NCBI GenBank assembly: GCA_021396245.1
Contig: WNYE01000040.1
Location: 1-64,000, forward strand
Direction: 5' to 3'
DNA: 64,000 nucleotides
From: Sporothrix humicola
Taxonomy: Eukaryota; Ascomycota; Sordariomycetes; Ophiostomatales; Ophiostomataceae
In this document: piece after piece, positions 11,520 through 22,977 of the stretch
Position numbering within the stretch: position 1 is the first letter of the stretch
Layout: each line of letters opens with the position of its first letter
Translations under genes and position numbers: made by a program
Notes under the pieces: generated by a model
What the model was told of the DNA's origin: nothing
The model's input: the letters and a program-made list of their open reading frames with translations, nothing else
Databases searched by the model: none

Positions 11520-13043
11520 ATGGCAGCAATTCCGCCGAAATTAGATCCTGGGGACGCGTCTGCCGGAACCTTGATGGGGATACAAGGTGCAATCCAAGGA
11601 GGAAATGAGCTACAGATTCAAGAACAACTAGAGGAACAAGACGAAGACGAGTGGATGGGAGGAAGCGACTACCCGTCAAAACACTGTCTGCAGAAACCCC
11701 GCTGTGCCTTGTGCCAGTTCTCGTTTGTCAAAGGCGATAAGTTTGTCATGTGTTCGTTGTTTATTTTCCCCATTCATGTCTTATCACAAACAGCGACTAA
11801 TATGCTAATAAAGTAGTCATCTTCAATGGTGTTTCCAAAGAAATTGTCTATCTTCCACGATTCTCGGTTCATGTCGAAGCGAATATAACGGCAGACTCCG
11901 ACCTGACGGGACCGACCGGACACGGAAGTTATGTCATCGGCGGTGACAAATACAAATACAAAAGCATCTGGTTCGATTACCGGGTGCACATGTGTGGTCG
12001 ACCCAACTGCGACATAGGCAACTATGAAGGCCGTGGAATGCACACGCAGTGCTTTCTCTTTGCCCTGCACACTGGTTTGGATCTTCCATGTATCCGTCCT
12101 GACGGGGACGCATTATCAGATGGATCTTCCGAAACGTCGACAGGCACATCGTCAGACACGCCAGCTGAGCACAAGAGAAATTCTGAGTATGAAAATCTAC
12201 TCAAGGTGACAGACCATACATCTTCCACATCACCACTCGATGAGCCCAAGAGGACCTCGAGAATCCAAGAAACCTTGGCCGTCCATCTGTGGAGAAACGT
12301 TTTTGTTGGTGCCCTGCCTTATGAGTTGTGGATGCTGATTTCCCGTGACTTGGTGAGGGAGTGTGCCTTTGTCTCTACTTTGAACTTTGTTGCTCGATAT
12401 TCTACAAACAAATATGATCCACCCAAACTGGATGTGGGTAGTAGATCGTTATCCATGTACAGCACAGAACGATCAACGGATGCGCCTTGTACAGTCAAAC
12501 TGAACGAAGCCGTGTATGCATCATTTGTTTCGATGGAGGGGACATATTTTGTTCAGCGGCTGTTTAACAAAGACGTAGACACAAAGGCAGGCTTGGGCAA
12601 TGACAGCAGCAGCAATTATCATGATCGAGGAAGCAACTTTACCGTTCTTGTTTATCCCGGACACTCGGCAGTCAATGCATCAACCGTGCATCTTTTCATC
12701 GGAATCGACCACCTAGGTATTCGACGTATCCGGTTCTCGTTGAAGTATACAAATCACCATATGCATACACCAGAGTCAGAACATGAGAAAACGCCACTGG
12801 TCGGTGTGTCGTGGCAGTACATGACGCTGAATCTGGCTGCACCCCTGCTAGCAACACTTGAGACTTTAAGCGATGTAAGTTTAGTGGGCACAGGTTTCAG
12901 CGCATCCGAGGGCCAACCCCTTTCTTAATGTTTACTTTACTGACACCCATAATTAAAAACAGGGATTCAAACTTCGTTCTATCAAGATGCATGGTGCCGA
13001 CCAAAGCATAGTCAGATATATCAACGGCAATAACGATCATTGA
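11520..13043 (+). CDS. CxxC/F-box-like family protein, copy 1 (short)
   Basis: Three exons by my model: 11520-11751, 11817-12874, 12963-13043, giving 456 residues. Exon 1 ends just after the CALC pair (Cys62/Cys65), and its intron is phase 1 as in the two paralogues at 13490 and 53735. The donor GTTCGT is weak and was chosen to keep phase. Next come HMCGRPNCDIGNYEG and MHTQC, a zinc-ligand-like set, then an F-box-like helix (LPYELWMLISRDLV), then the family motif VHLFIGIDHLGIRRIRF. Copies 2 and 3 continue for another 370-500 residues, but this copy stops 26 codons after the second intron. It may be a truncated gene or a naturally short isoform. The function is unknown. An F-box would suggest SCF ubiquitin-ligase adaptor activity, but the match is loose. 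Confidence 0.7.
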
Positions 13044-13489
13044 TTGCCAGGTCTTCCTAGAACAAGCACACCGCAATTATCTCGGCAGTTTCATACCGCC
13101 AACATGGAACTGCTATTTTCTTCCTTTTGATTTTCTTTCATTCTTTTCTCAATCCAATGTTTTACATATTCGCAGTTTATGGTGTAATAATTAAATTTCG
13201 ATTTCTCGGTGTTGCTGTTGAACGGCCTTTGATTTGTTTAATTATGTGCCTCGATTATGGGTCACATGATATCTGCCCAAAAACAGCCTCGACCAGGCAG
13301 GAAGGCACACCATCCTTCACGTTCCCTCTCCTTCCTTTCCTATTTAATGCCGGCCTTCCCACTCCACGCCTCCTTCCGTTTTCAATTGATTGCGTCTGTC
13401 ATTCTCCCCCTGTTTTATTCTGTGCTACATTCGCTTTGGTTTTTTTGCTCATTTCGCAACCTTTCTCACCCAACGACATAAACAACAAC
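13044..13489. other. Intergenic between tandem paralogues
   Basis: About 450 bases between copy 1 and copy 2. It holds T-rich and CT-rich stretches typical of a fungal promoter. I could not find the missing C-terminal half of copy 1 here in any frame. Confidence 0.5.
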
Positions 13490-16415
13490 ATGTCGGGTAG
13501 GAATGAGCCCACCATAGTCTACTGCATCGTACGGCCTCGCTGTGTTCTTTGCGCGTTTCCATTCACTTTCTGGGCCGACATCATAACAGGTATGCAATTC
13601 CATCTTTTTTTCCATTGTTGTCTTTTTCTTTTCTTTTGTTATTCTATGCGTAATTTCAGCTTCCGGTGATGCTCGACTCCTAACTAACGACTGTTCTGCG
13701 CCCAGTCATAAGTGGCCAAGCCACAATAGAGTTCCCCTACAATCAACAAACATCCTGGCACTATGGCAGTGCCAAAATTTGCATGTGCAGCCAGGCTGTC
13801 TGTCGCGAGAGGTCTGGGAGCGAGCATGTGCCTGGTATGCACCCAGACTGCTTCCGTCTGTGGATCAAGCTCATGGGGCCGCTCAAATTGCCGCAAATGA
13901 AGCCCTTGTTCGAGTGCTTGGATTATGGTTTTCCAACATTGACATACGACGAGTACCGGCGGACGTACCGTATTCAGCACTTATTGGCCCAGCGACTGTC
14001 GCAGATGCCTGATATCTGGGGCCGAAACGTACCATTTTTGCCATTGGAATTGTGGTCAAATGTGGCAGGCCACCTGGTGCAGCTGTGTTCTTTTGTGGCC
14101 TCTCTGGAGTTTGTCGAAAAGGAGTTTACTGCACTTGCCAAATGCCGCGGCTTCGACCCGGACGCAGACTCCGCTTCGATACAAAACACGGCAGAAGATT
14201 CGATCACAGACGGGACAGAAAACACAGCGATAAAAACAGCTTTTCATCCATCTAATTCAAACACAGACAAGGTCACAAACTTTTGGTCCAGATTGTTACC
14301 AAACATCTCTTGGCGCCACAATACAGCACGGCTTGACGAACCCGTCTATGGGACTTTTATCATCTTGGAGGGCCGATACTATTTCCGGTACATCTTCAAC
14401 CAGCCTGACGAGGAAAAGGACGCAGATGAAGGCCGGGTTCGCCTCATGCTTTTCCCGGGTGCCTCCGCTGTCAAAGAAACCGGGGCTACAAGCGTCCGCC
14501 TCTTCGTGGCCATTGATCATCTGGGTGTGCGCCGTGTTCGATTCTTCTCTCTCTTGTGCATGTGTCCTGGCAAGCCACACGGACGACGAGATGCTAATGG
14601 GCAATTTGACGAAGAAGGAAAGTATAAGGCATGTCCCAACAAGGGCAACCAAAACATGTTGAACTGGTGGAATTGTCGAATAAGGACGCCACTACAAGGG
14701 GCCTCTTGGCTGTGTACAACGATCGATCTCGACGTGGAACCAGACAACATGGCTTCCTTGCATGTCACCAGTGATGTACGTTATCGGTGCAAATTTTACC
14801 GCGTTATTGTCGTTGTCTTCTAACCTTTTCCAGCCCATAAAAATGCGCGTTGTCAAGGTTGTTTTCCCTACAGCAGAACCTGCTGTGAACGCCAGCAACA
14901 ACATCGCCAACGGAGACGTGAATACTGGCCCGCCGAGCAATGACTATACTGCAAACCGACGGCGTGCGACGTTCTTAAGAATGAGAACTCGGTATAGTAC
15001 GATTCAGCCAGAACCGAGCCGAACGCGGGAGCTCCGTGTATATTGGCCTGCGCCGATGATGCAGGACCCAGTCGTCCGTACATACCTCCAACCTCGCAGA
15101 ACCAGAACCTTTGGTGTGGACGACGGCGTCACACAGACCATGGAATCGATGGACGGCTACGACGAGCCATACCTCATGCGGGTGACCAAGATCAACCTCC
15201 CAGGTACTGTCGCATATTCGTTTGCATCCAACGTCCGTCGTGTGTACTCGGTCATTGCCCATTATCGGGATGAGCACAAGTACGCACACATCGACACATA
15301 TATGGATGCCAATATGCCCAAGTGCACCTGGGTCTATGTTCCACTGGCGCCTGGTGAGGTCGTCTTGGATATTGTGGTGTTGACCGGCCGGTGGACTGTC
15401 GTTAACCCAATGAGGGCACCTGATTCAGGACTTGCTGTGAGTGGCCCTTGTTTGTTTTCTCTTGCTGCTTCCTTCATACTACTACGCCGGACACTGTTTA
15501 CCAACCGCTAAAACTAAACAGTTCGTGACCAACTATCGAAAATTAACGTGTGGTGCATTCTGGGCCGCATCTCTCCGCAACGCTACTATGCAAAGTCTTG
15601 TTACACCACGTGGACAGCCTACATACTTTGCCATGAATCGCTCAGACCTGTATCGCGACGGTGGGGACCCAAGAGGCATGTCTGTCATGGCATTTAATGG
15701 CAGCTTCTTGCCTGCCGCGGACTCAACGCCACCAGCCAACACAGGGACGGATCAAAATGCTAACAACGGTGTAAATCTGCCAACAAATCTGCCAACCGAC
15801 ATTGACTTGGACCAGAAGCATCGTCAGTTCCCTTTGGCCAATAACGCGCCGCTGCCCTCGCGCTCCTGTTTCTTTTCTTGCGGCTCTCTGGAAGACGTCG
15901 TCGCCATCCAAGTTTGCACGAATCCATGCCTGGCACACAGGCCCGTCGTTGGACTCCGTCTGTCCTACTCGAAAGAGAGTGGCCATCTCGATGCCTATCT
16001 CGGCAGTTGGCGCCTCGACTGGTTGCACGTAAAGGGAAACCCGAGAGAAATGCGAGTACCTTCTGGCTCGCCCGGTCTCTATGTCTGCTACAAACGGTTT
16101 GCCTTTGTCCCTCGCGAAAGCGCTTCGAAGCCGGGTCTATCCGCACCGTATCAGAACACTTTTTTTATACCCGCCATCTCCACAGGCGTCCAGGAAGAAG
16201 GAGACGGTCCCAGCGTGACCTTTGACGACCCAGAGCGCGATTATGTTGCCAGTTGGAAGTGGTACCGCGTGCCATGGCAAGGGATCCTCGAGTGGTTTTT
16301 CAGCTCAGAACTTCGAGGGCTATATCACAACGGGAGTGACGTTTTGCAGCACTTTGGTGGCTGGCAGTCAGAGACGCAATACCACTTTCACCCGTACACA
16401 GAACAAAGAACTTGA
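13490..16415 (+). CDS. CxxC/F-box-like family protein, copy 2 (long)
   Basis: Four exons: 13490-13589, 13706-14775, 14834-15436, 15522-16415, giving 888 residues. All junctions are GT..AG and keep frame. The N-terminus has CVLC (Cys18/Cys21). After the phase-1 intron come CMCSQAVC and MHPDC, giving C2..C2..HC ligands like a zinc finger. LPLELWSNVAGHLV is F-box-like, and VRLFVAIDHLGVRRVRFF is the family core motif. The second half contains SCGSLEDVVAIQVC, PVVGLRLSY and WRLDW, and ends with VPWQGILEWFFSS. These C-terminal motifs resemble those I recall from uncharacterised fungal proteins annotated with a DUF7600-type domain; that assignment is from memory. No signal peptide or membrane segment is seen. 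Its tandem position behind copy 1 suggests local duplication. Confidence 0.78.
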
Positions 16416-16872
16416 TATTCCGGGTCGTATTTGTGAGGGACTAAGGAGTACATAATGCAGCGAGGCGCAGGGTTCTAAACTAAAAAGGGTCAGGTCCGCA
16501 CGTAATGTCGCACTGCATAAACGATTTCATAACATCAAACCGAACATGATTTTTTTTTTCATATGTTTCACCAAGATCAATATAAAATCCAAAAATCCAA
16601 TTGATTTATATTTTTAGGCCTATAATTAATACTTTTGGCCGCTGTCGATTTTCTGTGAAAATTGATGGTTTTTTAATGGAGTGTCTGTGTTGAAAGTAAA
16701 TAAAAACATTACATACTAAACGTTCATCTACCTAAACCTGGATTTAAGGCCTATTCATAAAGATATCCCAACATATAACAATCTCACATACATTTATTAA
16801 CATATCAAACAAATACCGAAAAAGAAAAGTTAAAAAGACAAAAAATAAAAAATAAAAATAAAAATAAAAAAA
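16416..16872. other. AT-rich intergenic
   Basis: About 460 bases, strongly AT-rich from 16540 onward, ending in an A/AAAAT tract (16801-16872). On the minus strand that tract is the T-rich flank following the 5S-like sequence. No gene is seen. Confidence 0.6.
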
Positions 16873-16980
16873 ACGTACAATGGGTATTCGCTAGTCGTCA
16901 CCGACCCAACTACTAATCCGCCGATTACTGGTTTGATTAGCGGACAGGATCCCGTATTTTCCAGCATAAGTGCCTGTGCC
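16873..16980 (-). pseudogene. 5S rRNA pseudogene
   Basis: The minus strand carries the conserved 3' half of fungal 5S rRNA (GGCGGATTAGTAGTTGGGT... to ...GCGAATACC, then GTACGT), almost identical to the copy at 25565-25683. About nine bases are missing in the centre (the CTCCCCAAG segment). The 5' strand of helix I no longer pairs with the 3' strand, whereas it pairs in the other copy. A T-rich tract follows the 3' end. A functional transcript is unlikely because helix I is lost. Alternatively it may be a 5S-derived retroelement piece. Confidence 0.75.
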
Positions 16981-17387
16981 TCCGCCTAGGGAACCTATTT
17001 TAGCCTCCTTTGGCGGCAGCTTTTAGTACCCCCAAATATACCCGTTAAGTATATACGCTAAAACGCTAAACAAAACATCTACGGCTCCTAAGGCGTTCGC
17101 CAAGGCTGCCGATCGCGGCTCCCCAACCAACAACGCACAAAGACGACAGCGTCTGAACCAAAAACTAAAGGGAGGCCAGATGGCACAACTTTGCCAAGTG
17201 TTATAGTATAGGCGGCATTGACTGCAGAAGGTTGCCAATCCTAAAGCATTTCTGTCGTACTTCTCAGGCGGGGGAATCATGAGAGGTTTCTTGATGCGTG
17301 CGCCGTCTTGGGAGATAGACAGCCTCTCAGTTTGCCGAGTACTCTGTCCTTCAAGTTCGTCGTTACGCTTCTGCCCGTCCTATATCC
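16981..17387. other. Probable repeat-derived remnant
   Basis: An 85-codon minus-strand frame (17023-17280) is rich in Cys, Arg and aromatic residues with a hydrophobic tail (VLFSVLAYILNGYIWGY). I cannot assign it to a family. Its place between a 5S pseudogene and a lactonase fragment suggests decayed or inserted DNA. Confidence 0.3.
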
Positions 17388-17678
17388 TTGGGAGAGTTGT
17401 ATAGCGGCTATGATTGCTCCTGGTGTGGTCGACATGTTGGCGAGCCTTGTAGATATGCCTGCCACGACCGTCGCATCCTGCGCCAGGAGAGGGACATTGG
17501 CGAGTGGCAGGATGCTCACGGAGACACATGTTGCATCCATGCCAATTGTGCCCAGACCGAGGAGACTTTGAAACGAATCCGAATGTTGGAGAGCCAGGGC
17601 GTCGAAGTCATTCTCGCCCACGACGTTGAGTGGGCAAGCGATCCAGAGAACAGGAGGCGACTGCTCTGTTCACTGTGA
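17388..17678 (+). pseudogene. MBL-fold lactonase-like gene fragment (3' end)
   Basis: The frame 17388-17678 encodes about 96 residues, of which the last 75 resemble the C-terminus of fungal metallo-beta-lactamase-fold lactonases (AHL-lactonase-like): ACHDRRILRQE, then DTCCIHAN, TLKRIRMLE and VEVILAHDVEW. The His-Asp metal-binding core (HxHxDH) that should lie about 120 residues upstream is absent in all frames. The expected GD before ACHD is not visible in the retained frame. This is therefore a 5'-truncated relic. The family hydrolyses lactones or related esters with two zinc ions. This fragment cannot be active. Confidence 0.55.
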
Positions 17679-18312
17679 ACATGCAAAATCGTGTATTATC
17701 TCCGATACTCACGTAAATAGACGCTGCTTTGACCTAGTTCAGTTTGATGGCTCCTTAATCCGTAGTCCTGGAGAGACGAATCGCGCCCCCCTGACGACAT
17801 TTCAGCGCGTGACCAATTTCCAGTTATTGTCAAGGTCTTCTTCCATCCACCATATGTACCCCGACACACTTCAACGTCCTCACTCGATCATCCTCCACAT
17901 TGCCGATGGCTGGACTTGGCTGCCTCAGCGCTATCTGTCCGCTCGGCTCCATCGCTGGGGGACCACCTAAGGAGCACTTCAGATGGAGAGCCCTTTGTCG
18001 TCGCGGCAGCAGAGGCTGTAGATCCTGCCGTCCGGGTGGCCGTCCGTGGCGCTGCCCTGCCCTGCTCAAACCCCACCTACTTTGCTGTGAAGGCTGCTCG
18101 CGGATGACAATTCAGATCTTACACTGGCTACAGAAATGACAATAAGTGGAAATAGAAAGAAAAATATAATAAAAATATAATAAAAATAGTAATCGTCATG
18201 AGAATCATAATAAGAATAAGAACAAGAATCATAAAGAGTCAAAAATCCTATAAACTTGAAACTCCAACGCTTGAAAAACGGTATATTCTGCACCATCAGG
18301 CTCCTCCCGTTC
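17679..18312. other. Intergenic with possible coding relic
   Basis: About 630 bases. One plus frame (about 17916-18107) reads smoothly (GDHLRSTSDGEPFVV, AVDPAVRVAVRG, NPTYFAVKA) and may be a gene relic, but I do not recognise it. The part 18140-18240 is simple AT-rich sequence with AATAAGAAT-type repeats. Confidence 0.35.
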
Positions 18313-19395
18313 CTAGCGATCAGGCAGTTCATAAACTTCCGAGCTATAACCACCACCGCCCGGGCCATCGTATTTCGGGCTACCGCGCCGCGAATCATAC
18401 AGCCCTTTGTATGTCGGTAGCTCGCTCGCGGCAGCGGCTGTGTTGAATTTGCGTTTCCCGCTCTCGGCTGCCGCCTTCTTCTCTCGCCTCCGTCGAACCA
18501 GCAAAAAGACGGCACCCGCAACCACGGCGACGGCCCCCAGCGTGCCAACAACCGCACCCGCGACTGCGCCACCGGAAATGGCGGCATGGCCTCCGGCGGC
18601 TGTGACCGTGGTCGCGGACGTTGCCCCTGACCTTGTTGTTGCTGTATCGACACTGGCGGAAGTGGATGTGGATGTGGGCATAGTTTTTACAGGCGTGTTC
18701 GTGGACAATGCCGTGCTCGGTGCAAAGTCAAAGCCATTGACGGGGATTGCAAACACGGTGGCGGACGTGGTCATGACCACGGTGGTGGTGGATTGGTCCG
18801 GCAGACCCTGGGAGGTAATGTGGACAAACTTCTGGCCGCTTGTGACGGTGGAGATGCACTGGGAGGGGAAGGCACTGGCGACGTTGGGATGGGGGACCAG
18901 GAGAGAGTACTGTCTTGAAAGAGAGGAAGGAGAGGGAGGGGGTTAGTCACGGATATGGCCTTTTCTTTCTTTTTCTCTGTTTTTCTCTTCATCATTTCTT
19001 CCTTTCTTCTTTTTTCATTTGAATATAAAACCGTGTATGAAAACTTACGATGGACAACAAAAGGTCTGATGCAGAGAGCTGGCGACGACGGCAGTCTGGA
19101 CAGCCGAATAGGCTTCAGGACACTGAAAGGAAGGTCCCAATGCCGTGTAAATGCTCGACGGGGTTTGTGACCACCAGACCGAGACCTCTGGCGGCAGACA
19201 ACTCTGAGCGCTGGCGACAATGGCGGCACCGTACAGCGGATCCCAGGCGATAAATGTGTTGGGGCTGGCGACGGGTGTATGCAAATAGATGTTAGAGGTG
19301 CAGCCGGCAGTCGACGGCCACGCTGTCGCCAGCGGCAAGAAGACCGTCGGCGCGCCGGCCACGGTGATTGTGGTGGAGGCGAGAGCGGACGACAT
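18313..19395 (-). CDS. Single-pass membrane protein with Thr/Ser-rich ectodomain
   Basis: Two exons on the minus strand, 19395-19049 and 18913-18313, intron 18914-19048, giving 315 residues. The phase-2 junction restores a continuous frame through SLHQTFCCPS and QYSLLVPHP. The extracellular-like N-terminal part has about six Cys and no classical signal peptide. It is followed by a Thr/Ser/Ala-rich stretch, one transmembrane helix (AGAVVGTLGAVAVVAGAVFLLV, about residues 235-260) and a basic RRRREKK stop-transfer with a short cytosolic tail. This layout is common among fungal plasma-membrane sensor-like or wall-associated proteins. No enzymatic domain is visible and the ligand is unknown. Confidence 0.75.
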
Positions 19396-20698
19396 TATGC
19401 GTTTGTGTATCTATCGGAGGAGGCCCATCTTCCCATCTCGGGAGAAAAAAAAACAGAGAGAGATTAAAATAAAGAAAAGAAGAGAGAGAAGGGAATAGAG
19501 AAGAAGAACAAATACGAAGTAGACCACGTAGAAAACAACAAGCCTCTGCAACAGCAATAAAACAAGCGCTCAGACACCCCTTTCCCCCTTATTCGTCCCA
19601 TCCATCTGCCTCAAAACCAGAACAGTCTGTCAACCTGGTCTTGGGAACTGGCTGATACATACTAGAGTAGACCTAACCAGCCTGGACAGGCCTGTCGTCG
19701 GGCCGCCGAACAAGGTCTTGAGGGAAACCCAATAGCAGAGTTCCCTAATACGTTCTAATAATAAGTCGATCGGCGGGTCCCGGCACCCTCTAATCCGGGC
19801 GCTTAAAATGCTTGTCCCACCTGGCTCACCTGGATTGAGCGCTCAACTGTTCCCACGGTTGGTGCAGTCTGCCCCTTAATCCAACCCCTATTTTATTTTT
19901 GAGACGAGCTCCTTGCACCGTAAAAACGGGCTCTTGTACGGCGTACAAAAATTCCTCGTACCAGCCTATAAAATGCCACAGACTTCTCGCCGTCAAGAAG
20001 GCCGCAAAACACAAAAGAAAAGCACTCAAGATGCCCGCACCCAAGTCTGTGCAAATAAATTTGATAAAAATTCGAGGCAACTTATTTGAATGGTAAAGAG
20101 TTATAAAATACCTTTTCTTCTTTTTCGTGGGCTCCGCCGGCTCCTCAGGAGGCGCCAGAGGGATCTCGCGAGAGGGTCCCAGTACTTCCAGTGGGTGCCT
20201 GATAGCCTTGTAAGATCTACCTAAAAAGGCGGGCGCTACCACGCTCCATAGAACAGTCCCGCTAAAAATAATAACATCTTTGGTCCGACCCCCACACCTC
20301 ACTGGCTTGAAGGGCTGTAATAAACGGCGCAGGCCCCACACATGAGGCTTCGTAAAAGTGGGTCAAGCAAATCTGCAAACAAAAATACCACAAGAACATT
20401 TCCGGTCGCCATTACGGTCGCCAATTTTCAGCTGCCAATTTTACAGATTTGTAAATTGCGTCAAGTGTGCAACTGAGTAGTAGAGTGGCAGGCCGAAAGG
20501 CTGATAGATTTCTACTACTCAGTATGCCCAGAGGCCACAAAAAAAGGGTCAGGTCACCACATTCAGTGGGCAATAGGGGAACGAAGTAACGTGGGGGCCA
20601 AACCAAGAGCAGCCAACAGAGAGCGAGTGGTGCGAAGGACCTGCTGCCTCTTGCCGCCCATATTCAGCCCCATGTTTGTTTCTCTTTCTTCTCTTTCT
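19396..20698. other. Gene-poor region with possible mobile-element relic
   Basis: About 1.3 kb. A 171-codon minus-strand frame (19826-20341) encodes a basic protein with a KKKKRYF segment and two hydrophobic stretches (GAGILSAFLLCFAAFLTA). I do not recognise it. It could be an ORF carried by a repeat. A perfect hairpin lies at 20472-20523. Nothing else was supported. Confidence 0.4.
20472..20523. repeat. Perfect 12-bp inverted repeat
   Basis: ACTGAGTAGTAG at 20472-20483 is matched by its exact reverse complement CTACTACTCAGT at 20512-20523, with a 28-nt spacer. It could form a stem-loop or mark element ends. No flanking target-site duplication was recognised. Confidence 0.75.
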
Positions 20699-20796
20699 NN
20701 NNNNNNNNNNNNNNNNNNNNNNNNNNNNNNNNNNNNNNNNNNNNNNNNNNNNNNNNNNNNNNNNNNNNNNNNNNNNNNNNNNNNNNNNNNNNNNNN
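20699..20796. other. Assembly gap (98 N)
   Basis: A run of 98 undetermined bases. Both flanks are CT-rich simple sequence, so the gap most likely reflects unresolved microsatellite length. It does not fall in a recognised gene. Confidence 0.98.
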
Positions 20797-20797
20797 A

Positions 20798-20881
20798 TTC
20801 TCGTTCTTCTCGTTCTTCTCGTTCTTCTCGTTCTTCTCGTTCTTCTCGTTCTTCTCGTTCTTCTCGTTCTTCTCGTTCTTC
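20798..20881. repeat. Microsatellite, 9-nt unit TTCTCGTTC
   Basis: About nine tandem copies of TTCTCGTTC directly after the gap. The array almost certainly extends into the N run. It lies upstream of the fucosyltransferase-like gene and shows no coding role. Confidence 0.9.
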
Positions 20882-21324
20882 TCCTCTTCTTTTTTCTCTT
20901 TTTCCTTTCTTGTCTTTCCTTTCTCCTCCTACTGTCGCCAGCCTTTGTCCTGTGCTTTTTTCCCTTTGTCAATATTATTGTTTCAAGTGCCCCTTTCCGG
21001 TGGCCCAAGTTAAACTGATGTTTTCCCTTGTCTTCTTCCGGGCAGATATCTTACAGTTGCTCTCCTCTCTTTGATTTCCTTTGAGGAAAAAAATCATTCA
21101 ACTCCTTGTTCTTTTCCTATCCATCATCCACACCGCTTTGGGGCTACGTTTGACATCACCCCCCCTCCTTTTTTTCTTTTTTTTTTCTCTTTTTTCTTCT
21201 TTTTTTTTGTTTTTGAAATTCACCCAAGCATCCAATTGCAAAATAATACCCATTCCCGCTGCCACATTCAGTCCGATCCGATACCACGACTGTCGACAAC
21301 GACATCGACGACTCCTCTCCCAAA
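20882..21324. promoter_or_regulatory. Pyrimidine-rich promoter region of 21325 gene
   Basis: The segment upstream of the start at 21325 holds long CT/T-rich runs (about 20881-20935 and 21160-21215), a frequent feature of fungal promoters and transcription start zones. No TATA box or factor site can be assigned with confidence. Confidence 0.4.
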
Positions 21325-22977
21325 ATGATCTTTGCCCGCCAGATTGCTGCGCTCCAAGACTTTGCCACTGACCGAGTTTCTTACAGAGCTTTGCCGACGA
21401 GCAGCAAAACAACAACAACAATAACAACCCCTGCATTTCTAGCTTTACCGGAGAAGATATGGCGACGTTCGCGCTTCGCACGGCTGTTCATCTACACGAC
21501 TTTAGGACTGTCCTTGCTCGGAGCCATCTCGGTCTACTCGAGCGACCACCGCCTGCTGCCGGCCGTGCTGCCAGCGGTGCTCTCGCAGCCCTCGCGCAGC
21601 CGGTTGTCCAAGGAGGAGTACATCGATGCGGTCTTGCGCAACCCGGTCGAGGGCCTGCTGGACCCGGCGCCCATCCGGCAGAAATGCGACGAGACGCAGT
21701 TCCAGGAAGGGCTGGCGTGGCATTGCGACACGGTGGTGGGCGGCATCGGGAATGTGGGCAACATGTGGTTGAACTGCGTGCGCTATGCGATGGAAGCAGG
21801 AGGTTTGTCGTCTTTTTTTCTCCTTTTTCTCTGTTTTCTTTTTGTTCTCTTTTGTCTCTCTTTTTACTTACAAAGTTGACCCCCTGGTTTAGCCACAGCA
21901 TTGATTCTCCCCCGTCTGGGCGCCCGCGCCGACGACCTCATCGACCTCGGCAATAAAGAAAACTCTGTCGACCTGTCGTACCTGTTTGACGTCGACTACT
22001 TTCTCGCATCCTGGAGCCAGGTGTGCCCGCAAATGCATGCCGTCGTCTCGGACACCGAGGTCCCCGCCCTGCCACCGCCGACATCCGACCGTTCGCCTCA
22101 CCTCGCCCCGGCGCGCCTCAAGTCGTTTCCCATGCGCAAGTACCTCCTCGTCGACCCGACCGGCTGGCGCGAGGCCTTTGACGCCTGGCTTGCCAAAAAG
22201 GGGCCCAACATGACGGCCGACGCCCCCGTCCGTGTCTGGCAGGACATGGTGCTCGCGCAGTGGAACCGCGAAGCTGCGGCTTTCAACTCACCCGCATTTG
22301 GCAACGCCTTTCCGCGACTGTTCCAATACCCAGAGGTGACGCGGCGGCTGGCTGCTGCAGCGCTGTGGAGTCTCGAGCAGAAGCTGGGCCGTCACGTTGT
22401 GGCCGATGGTATTCTTCTACCACCACAGGGGTCTTCATCGTCTTCTTTTCCTTCTTCACCTTCGCTAGCCAACCATCTTGGCCCCGGCCGTCTCGCGCTG
22501 GACGCCTTCATGGGCGTCCACCTGCGTGTCGCCGCCGACGCCGCCAAGGTTGGCTGGGCCGGCTACGAGGCGCAGGCGCCCTTTTTCATCGCCGAGGCCC
22601 AGCGCCGCAACCTATCCGCCGTCTATCTAGCGACCGGCTCGGACGAGCACCGCGCGCGTTTCCGCCAGGACGCCGCCGCCGCCGGCATACAGGTGTTCAC
22701 CAAGGAGGACCTGCTGGACGAAGCCGAGCGCGCGACGCTCCAGGCGCTCACGTGGGACCAGCAGGCGCTCGTCGACTTTGACGTGCTTGTGCACAGCTCG
22801 TGGTTTTACGGATTTGTGCGCAGCAGCTTCAGCTGGGCGCTGGCGCTGCGCCGCGGCACGCTGCCCGAGGCCGGGCCCTCGCAGGTGACGGACGAGCTGG
22901 GCGACGAATACCGGGACAATCTGAGTGCCGTGGTCGGACGGTATCCTAACATCAATCCCGAGGGGATGTGGCCATGA
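21325..22977 (+). CDS. Fucosyltransferase-like type II membrane protein
   Basis: Two exons, 21325-21802 and 21893-22977, intron 21803-21892 (GTTTGT donor), 520 residues. An N-terminal cytosolic tail precedes one hydrophobic anchor (about 53-71, FIYTTLGLSLLGAISVY), as in Golgi or ER glycosyltransferases. The motif GGIGNVGNMWLNCVRYAMEAGATALILPRL spans the splice; such a Gly-rich loop is typical of GDP-fucose protein O-fucosyltransferase-like folds. Later segments GVHLRVAADA and YLATGSDE, and the closing LVHSSWFYGFVRSSFSWALALR, fit the donor-binding half of that fold. Transfer of a sugar from a nucleotide donor in the secretory pathway is inferred. The acceptor is unknown. Confidence 0.72.

Noticed and set aside
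20472..20523. Reading the inverted repeat as a Rho-independent terminator or CRISPR unit
   Set aside because: This is eukaryotic DNA, there is no array of repeats and spacers, and no gene ends just upstream of it.
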